Positions 15,233 through 23,200 of a stretch of DNA of 64,000 nt are shown here, piece after piece; within the stretch, counting starts at the first letter, position 1, and each line of letters opens with the position of its first letter. Position numbers and translations under genes: made by a program. This DNA comes from JADCCX01 sp031431475. GTDB lineage: Bacteria > Pseudomonadota > Alphaproteobacteria > Rhizobiales > Beijerinckiaceae. The DNA is taken from the NCBI GenBank assembly GCA_031431475.1, contig JANPDL010000027.1:1-64000 (forward strand), read 5' to 3'. The notes under the pieces were generated by a model. That model had not been told where the DNA came from. It ran no database searches and worked only from the letters and a program-made list of their open reading frames with translations.

Positions 15233-16234
15233 ATGTCTGTCATGCCGAGAGTTATTGACCGGTTTCTGGCTGCGCTGGTCACGCCGCTGCTGGCGATTGT
15301 TCTGCTGGCGGCCCCCGCGACAGCGCAGACCTACCCCAACCGCCTGATCACCATGGTGGTGCCCTTTGCGGCAGGTGGACCCACCGACGTGATCGCGCGC
15401 ATCATGGCCGATCACATGGGCAGGACGCTGGGCCAGAACATCGTGGTCGAAAATGTGGCGGGTGCGGGCGGCACGACGGGATCGCTGCGCGTCGCGCGCA
15501 GCACACCGGATGGCTACACGATCCTGATGGGTAATCTGGGCACCCATTCAGCCTCGGTCGGGCTCTATCCGCAGTTAGCCTATGACCCGCGCACCGACTT
15601 TGCGCCCGTTATCAACGCGGCGGGCACGCCCATGCTGATCTCTGCGCACAAGGACTTTCCCGCCAATACGCTGCAGGAGTTGATCGCTCTCGTGAAGGCC
15701 AACCCGGCGAAGTACAATTATGGCCACGGCGGCATCGGCTCGACCTCGCATCTCACCTGCATCTTCTTCCATCACCTCATCGGTGCGCCGGTGCAGCAGG
15801 TGCCGTTCAGGGGCTCCGGTCCGGCTATGCAGGCGCTTCAGGGCAAGCAGCTCGATTACGTCTGCGACCAGACCGTCGGCATCGTGCCGCAGCTCGCCAG
15901 CCTCAAGACCTATGTGGTAGCGACACCAAAACGCATCGAAGTTGCGAAGGACGTGCCGACCAGCGCGGAAGCCGGATTGCCCGCTTTTCAGGCCGTTGGA
16001 TGGAACGCCATCTTCGCGCCGAAGGATACGCCAAAGGACATCGTGGACAAACTGAACGCTGCCGGCCGGGCAGCGCTGACCGACGCGAATGTGCGCAAAC
16101 GCCTGCTCGATCTGGGCTGCGAGATTGCTGGCGACAGCGGCCAGACATCGGAGGCCCTGGCCGCCCATGTCCGTGCCGAGATCGACAAATGGGTGCCGGT
16201 AATCAAGGCTGCGGGCGTTACGGCAGCAAACTGA
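15233..16234 (+). CDS. Bug/TctC-family tripartite tricarboxylate transporter substrate-binding protein
   Basis: 333 residues with a signal peptide (about 1-32, ending ATAQ) and the Bug fold: YPNRLITMVVPFAAGGPTDVIARIMADHMGRTLGQNIVVENVAGAGGTTGS at the N-terminus of the mature protein and the later VPTSAEAGLPAFQAVGWNAIFAPKDTP segment. It binds a small carboxylate in the periplasm. No TctA/TctB genes are adjacent, as is common for this expanded family. The neighbouring divergent dehydrogenase suggests a dicarboxylate ligand. AGGAAAG precedes the ATG. Confidence 0.88.
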   Translation: MSVMPRVIDRFLAALVTPLLAIVLLAAPATAQTYPNRLITMVVPFAAGGPTDVIARIMADHMGRTLGQNIVVENVAGAGGTTGSLRVARSTPDGYTILMGNLGTHSASVGLYPQLAYDPRTDFAPVINAAGTPMLISAHKDFPANTLQELIALVKANPAKYNYGHGGIGSTSHLTCIFFHHLIGAPVQQVPFRGSGPAMQALQGKQLDYVCDQTVGIVPQLASLKTYVVATPKRIEVAKDVPTSAEAGLPAFQAVGWNAIFAPKDTPKDIVDKLNAAGRAALTDANVRKRLLDLGCEIAGDSGQTSEALAAHVRAEIDKWVPVIKAAGVTAAN

Positions 16235-16245
16235 CGCCAGCTTCT

Positions 16246-16611
16246 CTACGCCTTGAGCAGCACAGGTTCGCCATGCGGTGTTTCCCGCGCGGCAACATCC
16301 CACTGGTCGCGCAGCACGCCGAGCATGCCCGCACTGGTCACGCCCTTGGCGACAACAAGCTTCTCCAGCGCGTTCAGCCAGTGGCGATAGTAGGTGCGTC
16401 CGGTGTCGGGATCGCCCAGCGTTTGCGCCCGGCTTATCTCGGCTGACAGCGTTTCCGCCCATTCGCTCCAGGTGAACACGCCGCGTTGGTGCAGCATCAC
16501 GGCCATGGCGAAGGCCTGCGCTTCCCATGGGGCCTTGAAGGCGGCTTCGTCGCCATCCAGATCTTCCAGCCGCAACTCCGGAATATCAGACGGCAGCGCG
16601 CTGAGGCTCAT
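16246..16611 (-). CDS. Nitrile hydratase accessory (activator) protein
   Basis: About 121 residues, homologous to the N-terminal part of nitrile hydratase beta subunits (FKAPWEAQAFAMAVMLHQRGVFTWSEWAETLSAEI...YYRHWLNALEKLVV). Such P14K-type proteins load cobalt into the alpha subunit and promote thiol oxidation by subunit swapping. The ATG overlaps the beta subunit stop (ATGA, 16608-16611). A longer upstream reading would lie inside the beta gene and is not real. Confidence 0.87.
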   Translation of the reverse strand: MSLSALPSDIPELRLEDLDGDEAAFKAPWEAQAFAMAVMLHQRGVFTWSEWAETLSAEISRAQTLGDPDTGRTYYRHWLNALEKLVVAKGVTSAGMLGVLRDQWDVAARETPHGEPVLLKA

Positions 16612-17288
16612 CGCTTCTTCTTTCGGACCGTGGCCATTTCGAGATAAGGCTCCCAGCAATCGACCATCACCTCGGAGCCCGGCTCCGCGCCCTTGCCCCA
16701 GAGGTCTTCTGCCCTGAAACGGATGGAATAGCACCAGGTCGGGCTCTCGCCTCCGCCATGGGCATTGGTATCGGGCAGGACGAAAGCGCCGTGGTTTTCC
16801 ACGACTTCACCAATACAGCCCGTTGCATAGCGCGGCAGGCGCGTATGCGTCAGCATATGATCATTGCGGGTGTGGACGCGATCACCCGGCTTGAACGCGG
16901 GAGGATCGGCACAGGGCCGGTCATAGGGTGAGCCGGCGGCCAGCACATCCGCCACATCCGCTGCCTTCAAAACACGCTTCACATGGATGCCCGTGCCAAG
17001 CGAATAGCCCGTTTCAAGTTCCGTCTCGCTGACGAGACCATGGGCGACCAGCAGCCGCTCCAGCGCCCGAATCCAGATCTCGTAATAGCTCGAGGACAGA
17101 TAGATCACGGGCGGGAGTGACTCGCGGGCGTGGCGCGAGGTGTCGATAGTCCAGGCACCACAAGCTCCCATGGCGAGCGTCAACGCCAGCGCGCGCTTTT
17201 CCCATGGTGCATGGAACAGGGGCTCATTCGGCTCGGGCGTCACTGGGCCATGGCCCATCTGCCCGCCAAGGTCCTGCGGGCCGTTCAT
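16608..17288 (-). CDS. nthB: Nitrile hydratase beta subunit
   Basis: 226 residues beginning MNGPQDLGGQMGHGPV, the universal start of the family (the first strand that contacts the alpha subunit). A helical region (EKRALALTLAMGACGAWTIDTSRHARE...YYEIWIRALERLLV) and a C-terminal SH3-like barrel (FKPGDRVHTRN...WCYSIRFRAEDLWG) follow. With alpha it hydrates nitriles to amides in the cytosol. It is coupled to both neighbours by 4-base overlaps. Confidence 0.93.
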   Translation of the reverse strand: MNGPQDLGGQMGHGPVTPEPNEPLFHAPWEKRALALTLAMGACGAWTIDTSRHARESLPPVIYLSSSYYEIWIRALERLLVAHGLVSETELETGYSLGTGIHVKRVLKAADVADVLAAGSPYDRPCADPPAFKPGDRVHTRNDHMLTHTRLPRYATGCIGEVVENHGAFVLPDTNAHGGGESPTWCYSIRFRAEDLWGKGAEPGSEVMVDCWEPYLEMATVRKKKR

Positions 17289-17914
17289 GCCGTCGTTCCC
17301 GGCGCCAGCGCCAAGCCGGTGCCGATCATCGAATCGCGCGTGACAAGCGCCGCCAGCACCTCGTCGCTCAGGCCTTCAGTGCCATCAGGGCGGCGCGGGA
17401 TGACAAGATAGCGCATCTCGGCGGTCGAATCCCAGACGCGGATTTTTGTGGCTAGCGGAAGCTCCACGCCGAAGTCTTTCAGCACGCCGCGCGGATCGAT
17501 GACGGCGCGGGACCGATAGGGCGCGGATTTATACCACACCGGCGGCAGGCCCAGTACGCTCCACGGGTAGCAGGAGCAGAGCGTGCAGACCACGAGGTTA
17601 TGCACCTCGTCGGTATTCTCGACCACGCGCATATGCTCGCCCTGACGCCCGGTATAGCCGAGTTCGCTGATCGCATCGGTCGCATTGTCACGCAGGCGCT
17701 CGAGATACGCAGGGTTGGTCCAGGCCCGGGCCACCACGCGCGCACCGTTTTTTGGGCCAATCTTGTGCTCGTAGGTCTCGATCAGCACTTCAAGTGCGGC
17801 GGGATCGATATAGCCCTTCTCGGTGAGAATGGTCTCCAGCGCCTTGACGCGCAGTTCCATGTCGTTCCAGGGGCCGTCGGGACCGTGGGAATGATTGTGT
17901 GATGTGCCGCCCAT
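17285..17914 (-). CDS. nthA: Nitrile hydratase alpha subunit, cobalt-type
   Basis: About 209 residues. The metal site VCTLCSC (109-115), followed by YPWSVLGLPP, has Thr after the first Cys, the cobalt-type pattern; iron-type enzymes have Ser. Cys113 and Cys115 positions are those oxidised to sulfinic/sulfenic acids in active enzyme. The His-rich N-terminus (HNHSHGPDG) may bind metal. The start is the ATG at 17914; a TTG 6 bases earlier is possible and no good ribosome site is visible. Order alpha-beta-accessory, all overlapping, indicates a single operon. Thiocyanate hydrolase gamma is related but shorter. Confidence 0.93.
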   Translation of the reverse strand: MGGTSHNHSHGPDGPWNDMELRVKALETILTEKGYIDPAALEVLIETYEHKIGPKNGARVVARAWTNPAYLERLRDNATDAISELGYTGRQGEHMRVVENTDEVHNLVVCTLCSCYPWSVLGLPPVWYKSAPYRSRAVIDPRGVLKDFGVELPLATKIRVWDSTAEMRYLVIPRRPDGTEGLSDEVLAALVTRDSMIGTGLALAPGTTA

Positions 17915-17952
17915 GAGCAAGGATTAGGCGAGTTGGTTGCGGTTTTGCAAGG

Positions 17953-18097
17953 GGTTGCAGTAGGCATGTGCGTTTCTCGAGGCTCGCCAAGGCGCTCGCA
18001 CCTCGAAATGAGGAGATTTGTGCGAGGCACTGGACCCCTCATTTCGAGGTGCTCGCCTCTTGGCGAGCCTCGAGAAACGCACATGCCTACTGCAACC
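17953..18097. repeat. 145-bp long inverted repeat between nthA and pbpC
   Basis: Two 61-base arms (17953-18013 and 18037-18097) match at about 57 of 61 positions around a 23-base loop. Inner arm sequence CCTCATTTCGAGG and outer TCTCGAGGCTCGCCAAG resemble the intergenic palindromes common in Bradyrhizobium-type genomes. The right arm contains the last three codons and TAG stop of pbpC (18087-18095). It can fold in either RNA and would be a strong stop or stability element for pbpC mRNA. Confidence 0.85.
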
Positions 18098-20231
18098 GGA
18101 CCGTCACGCTGTCCGTTTCTCCCGTACCATCGACAATCGAGATCCGCGTGAAGCCCGCGCCATCCGGCGTCACATGCAAGGTGCGGCGTGTTGCGGAAGC
18201 CGCGACAGGGCGACCATTCATATAGGCCGTGAACGGCGGCTTGCCGCCCGTGATCTTGAGCGCGAGGGCGGTTTCTTCCGCACCAGGCAGTATCTCGATG
18301 CGCGCGCCATCCGACGGGAAGGCGAGCTTCAGGCTGGCGGAAGCGATAGCCAGCGTATTCTTGGGGAGATCGCGACGCATATGCCGCAGCGGCAATGGCA
18401 GGTCATGGGTGCTTGCGATGATGGCATCAGCAGGTTTTGGCCCAATGCCGGGCTCGGTGCCAATGCGCGAGAAGGCATCGAAGAGAACCGGCGCAGCCAC
18501 GAGACGCCCCACAAGGCCAGGCACCGCGGCATTATCGGCACGGCCCGCCCAGACACCGATTGTATGCTTGCGGTCGAAACCGACGGACCAAGCGTCGCGA
18601 TAGCCGTAGGATGTCCCGGTCTTGTAGGCGATGCGATTGGCCTGTGCATTCAGCGGTGGCTGTGCACCCAGCAGCGCATCCGCCACATACCATGCTGGAA
18701 CCGGCTCGACGATGCGGGCGAACTGCTCTTCGGTAGCGGGGCGGCCCAGCAGCATCTGCAATGGCGTCGCCTCCCCTCCCCGCGCGAGGCCCGCATAGAG
18801 CCGGGTCAGGTCGCGCAAGGTGATGCCCACGCCGCCAAGGCCGATGGCGAGCCCCGGAGCGCCTTCCGGCGGCAGGGCGATGCCCGCACCGATGCTGCGC
18901 ATGCGCGAGACAAAGCGCTGCGGACCGACGGCAGACAGCAAGTCCACGGCAGGTACATTCAGCGAGAGTTGCAGCGCCTTTTTCGCGATGACCGTGCCCT
19001 GAAACGTCTGGTCAAAATTCTCCGGCGCATAGAGTCCGTAGCGGTGCGGGCGATCCTCCAAAACCGTTGACGGATGCGCGATGCCCTCCTCGAATGCCAT
19101 GGCGTAGATGAAAGGCTTGAGCGCAGAGCCGGGCGAGCGCAGGGCCTGCGTCAGATCCATGGCACCCGCGCGCTCATCCGCGAAATAGCCGGCTCCGCCA
19201 ACACTGGCGCGGATCGCGCCGGTGGCATGTTCGACCACGACGATAGCCGTGGACAACTTGGGGCCAAGCTGTTCGGCGCGTTCTTTCGCCAGACCTTCCA
19301 GCATCACCTGCCATCCCGCATCAATGGTGAGCCGATGGATGCGTTCCTGCGGGTAGTCACGCAACACGGCCTCTGCGGCGTGTGCCGCAAGCATGGGGAA
19401 GGGTTTGCGGGCGGTTGGCATCGCCTCGCCGAGTGCATGCTGACGTTCGCCCTCAGGGATCACGCCCGTTTTTGCCGCGACAGTAAGCACGCGGTTGCGG
19501 CCTCGGATAGCGCGATCCGCGAAACGGTCGGGGCGGCGCCCTTCGGGTGACTGCGGCAGCGCCACCAGTGTCGCGGCCTCTGCATGCGCAAGCCGCCGCG
19601 CATCCTTGCCAAAATAGGCGAAACTCGCCGCTCTGATGCCCTCGATATTGCCGCCGAACGGGGCAAGCGAGAGATAGAGCGAAAGGATCTCGTCCTTGGA
19701 GAATGTCCGCTCCAGTTCAATGGCACGGACCATCTGGCGCAGCTTGGCGGAGGCTGAGCGTTCGGGCCGGGGCTCGATCAGCCGCGCGACCTGCATGGTG
19801 ATTGTCGATCCGCCCGACACAACACGGCCATGGCGCAACGATTGCCCTGCCGCGCGCAGCACGGCCAGAGGATCAATGCCGTGATGGGCGCGGAAGCGCT
19901 TGTCCTCGAAGGCGAGCAGCATCGACACATAGCGCGGATCGACATCGGCCACAGTCGTCGGCATGCGCCAGCGGCCGTCCTGCATGGTGAAGGCGCGCAA
20001 AAGTTGACCGTTGCGGTCAAGCACGATGGGCGAGCGTTCGGCGGTGTGGGCGAGATCGAGCGCTGGGAGACGGAGCCAGGTTAGGGTGAGTGCGAGGATG
20101 GGGGCGATGAGGATGGCCAGCGTCGCGAGGAGTAAAACGCGCAGGTGCCTTCCCTTCCCCCTTGGGGGAAGGTGGTCGGCGGATGCCGACCGGATGAGGG
20201 TGAATCCCTGACCTTCGTGGTTTGCCCTCAT
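18087..20231 (-). CDS. pbpC: Penicillin-binding protein 1C
   Basis: 714-residue bifunctional peptidoglycan synthase-like protein. Membrane helix at about 29-52; GT51 glycosyltransferase with catalytic Glu109 in LLAFEDKRFRAHHG and GGSTITMQVARL (140-150); transpeptidase with SPGSALKP (Ser369, Lys372), SLN near 428 and KTGTS near 545; and a C-terminal BiPBP_C beta domain. It is paired with the alpha-2-macroglobulin gene upstream, as in E. coli pbpC-yfhM. Oddity: residues 1-26 are encoded by the 119-bp palindromic element at 20153-20271, and no other ATG/GTG/TTG precedes the helix. Confidence 0.93.
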   Translation of the reverse strand: MRANHEGQGFTLIRSASADHLPPRGKGRHLRVLLLATLAILIAPILALTLTWLRLPALDLAHTAERSPIVLDRNGQLLRAFTMQDGRWRMPTTVADVDPRYVSMLLAFEDKRFRAHHGIDPLAVLRAAGQSLRHGRVVSGGSTITMQVARLIEPRPERSASAKLRQMVRAIELERTFSKDEILSLYLSLAPFGGNIEGIRAASFAYFGKDARRLAHAEAATLVALPQSPEGRRPDRFADRAIRGRNRVLTVAAKTGVIPEGERQHALGEAMPTARKPFPMLAAHAAEAVLRDYPQERIHRLTIDAGWQVMLEGLAKERAEQLGPKLSTAIVVVEHATGAIRASVGGAGYFADERAGAMDLTQALRSPGSALKPFIYAMAFEEGIAHPSTVLEDRPHRYGLYAPENFDQTFQGTVIAKKALQLSLNVPAVDLLSAVGPQRFVSRMRSIGAGIALPPEGAPGLAIGLGGVGITLRDLTRLYAGLARGGEATPLQMLLGRPATEEQFARIVEPVPAWYVADALLGAQPPLNAQANRIAYKTGTSYGYRDAWSVGFDRKHTIGVWAGRADNAAVPGLVGRLVAAPVLFDAFSRIGTEPGIGPKPADAIIASTHDLPLPLRHMRRDLPKNTLAIASASLKLAFPSDGARIEILPGAEETALALKITGGKPPFTAYMNGRPVAASATRRTLHVTPDGAGFTRISIVDGTGETDSVTVRLQ

Positions 20232-20271
20232 CCGTCATGCTCCGCATGACACCTTCTCCCGAGGGAGAAGG
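20153..20271. repeat. 119-bp mosaic palindromic element, copy A
   Basis: It starts with a palindrome of the form CCTTCCCCC/GGGGGAAGG and ends with CCTTCTCCC/GGGAGAAGG; between them are further stems (GGTCGGC/GCCGACC and GTCATGC/GCATGAC) and GGATGAGGG/CCCTCATCC. It has the same length and terminal palindromes as copies at 32038-32156 (inverted) and 41492-41610. Its right part supplies the ATG and first 26 codons of pbpC. Confidence 0.9.
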
Positions 20272-20289
20272 AAGGGGCAGCTGTGCCCC

Positions 20290-23200
20290 TCATCGCGCCG
20301 ACAACACCTCGACCGTGCCGGACGCACTGCGTCCGAACCGGTCAGGCCGGTACATGTCTTCCACCGCGGCACCGGGATGCACGTAACGCCCCGGGGTCAC
20401 GGCGCGCACGACATACGCCACGCTGAACTCGGGCTTCTGCGATGAAAGCCGATCAAAGGCCGCCACGTAGCGATCGTCGCGTGCTTCCATGTGGACCGGC
20501 GTCAGATCGCTCTTGGTGAAAGCGAGATCCTCCGCTGTGGCCCCTTCCGTCAGGTTCGGATTCTCGATCTCGAGGCCCGCAGGCAGCGGATCGACTACCA
20601 GCACCTTGCCGTAGTTGGCCTTGGGCTCAGTCATCTTGAGATGCACGACATAGCGCTCGTTCTGTTTCAGTTCGGCCCACGCCACCGGCTTGCCTTTCAT
20701 GGAGTAGATCGCACGCTCGATTTTGAAGCCCTGATCCAGCGCCGGAAGCGGCTCGATAGGGGCACCAGAGACCGTAATGATCGCCCGTGCCGCATTCTGG
20801 CCGGGGTTGGTGATCGTGACGGATTTCGCCTCCAGATCAGCCTCCCGCCAGGTGCGGTAGAGAGCGCCGGTGCGCGGCGTGCCATCGACGACAAGCTGGA
20901 AGTTCTCGGCCTCCTTGGCCAGTGCCTGAGCCGCCATCACCATCCAGGTCTGTTCCTGCGTGGAGGAAAAGCGCACGTTGTTGCGGGCTGTTTCCACTTC
21001 GGTCGAAACGCGGACAAGATCGGATCGCTCGGCACTGGCTTCGGCCAACAGCGCCAGCAAACCGCTGCCATCGCGCAGTTTCGAGCCATAGTCGGGCCGC
21101 GAGAAGATATCGGTCTGCGCCGCAGCCAGTGTTGTCACGGCCTCGCCGAAGGCATTGCGCGAACGACCGCGATCCCCCAGCAGGGCGAGCGCCGCGCCAA
21201 GATGGCCCTTGGCCATGGGTGAGTTGAACTCCTTCAGCTTGTTGTCGCTGAGGTAGCGCAGATCCCCCATGATCGGCCTGCCGTTGCGGGCCAGCACATA
21301 GAGCGCATAGGCAACACCGGAAGCTTCCTCGGCCCGGATGTTGCCGGTGTTGACGACCTGATTGCGCAGCCGGTCCAGCGCCAGATTAAAGGCGACCGCC
21401 GGGATAGCCCGACCGGCCTCACGCGACCGCGTCAGGAAGTCCGTGACGAAGGCATCCAGCCAGAGGTCCTCGCCGCCGACGCTCCAGAGGCCGAAGGAGC
21501 CATTGGAGCCTTGCCGCGACAGCACCTTCTCGATGGCAGATTGCACGCGTGTTTCAGCCGACTCATCCAGCGCGAGATGCTCGATGCTGGCGAGCTTGTT
21601 GACGTAGAGCAGCGGCAGCGCGCGGCTCACGGTCTGCTCGGTGCAGCCATAGGGATAGCGGTCGAGCGCTTTCAACAGCGCCGCCACATCCAGCGCCGCG
21701 AAAGGCGAGACCGTGACCGCGACGCTGCCAGAACCCGGCACCATGTCATTCAGCAGATCGCTGGACAGCGTGATGCTGCCGCCGCCGGGGATGGGCCGAG
21801 TTGTCCGGTTGGCGATGGCCTGATTGGTGGGAAGCACGCGGACGCGAACTTCCTGCGACAGGTCATGCCCGCCGCCGGTGATCCGCAGGCCGAAGCTGGC
21901 GGTGCCGAGCCCGGCTGAGGTTACCGGAATGGTCACCTGCGTCTTCTGCCCCTTGGCGAGGCGGAAGGTGCGGCGCGCGGCCTCTGTTGCCACGGTCACC
22001 GGACCCTTCACATCGACATCGAGATTGTAGTCACCGGCTTCCCCTTCCACATTGTTGATCTCGACGTGGAAGCGTGAACGATCACCCACAGCGAGGAAGC
22101 GCGGTAGTGTCGCCTGCGCCACGATCGGATCACGGATGAAGACGTCGGACGATGCCTGCCCGACCTGTGATTTCGTCCAGGCCACCGCCATCACGCGCGC
22201 ACCACCGTTGAAGGCGGGGACATCGAAGCTCACCCTCGCGGTGCCGTCAGCACCCACTTTCACCACACCGGAATAGCGGGCGAAGGGCTCTTGCGTCGGC
22301 TTGTCCGCCGCATTGTTCGTGGCGGCGGCATCGCCACCGGAACGGAACGCACCCTTGGTGCCTTGCATGCCGTCGATCAGGAAACCGTAGAGATCGCGCA
22401 ACTCGCCTGAAAGCTGGCGCTGGCCGAAGTAATGCTCGGTGGGGTTCGGCAGCTGGTATTTTGTCAGATTCAGGATGCCGATATCGACAGCAGCAACCGT
22501 GACATGGGCCTCCTCGCCCGCTGCCAGACCGCTGACCTTGATGGGCAATTCCAGCTTGCCGCGCGGGCGGATCATCTGGGGAGCACCGGTTTCAACCTTC
22601 AGCGTGCGGACCTCCTTGCCGATAGAGAACCACGAGACGCCGATGGCGCGGCCCGGCATGCGCTGGGCGCGGGTATCCAGCGGACGGTGCGCGAGGGCGA
22701 CGACATAGGCCGAAGCACCCCAGTTTCCGGTGATGCGCACCGGCACAGTCGCGCCACCTTCGGGCAAGTCAACGGTTTGCAACGTGTGCACGCGGTCGCC
22801 GATGACGGCGATGGTCGCCTTGCCTGCGAAGCGCGGCGCGAGCCGCACCTGCATGGTATCGCCGTCGGCATAGGCCGATTTGTCGAGGCTCACCTCCAGC
22901 ACATCGGGTGTATCGGCCTTGGCTTCTGCCACATAGCCCACATCGAAATTGATCGACGTCTCGGCGCTGTCACCGCCTTCGGCGCGGACATCGAGCCGGT
23001 AGGTACCCCAGCCGACCTTGGCCTCGATGCGGGCGGGGTTGTCCGCCGTCACCGCGATCTCGCCATCGGAAATGCGACGCGTGCGCTTGACGGCCTCGTA
23101 GTTCCAGCGACCGTCCTGGAAGAACCACTGGTAGCTGCGCTGCACGCGCGACAATGTCCATTTGAGGCCGGGGCGTGCAAGGCGGCGGCCTTCACCAGTC

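Noticed and set aside
17953..18097. Long inverted repeat considered as an insertion sequence or attachment site
   Set aside because: There is no transposase, the loop is only 23 bases, and no target duplication is visible; it is a non-coding palindromic repeat.
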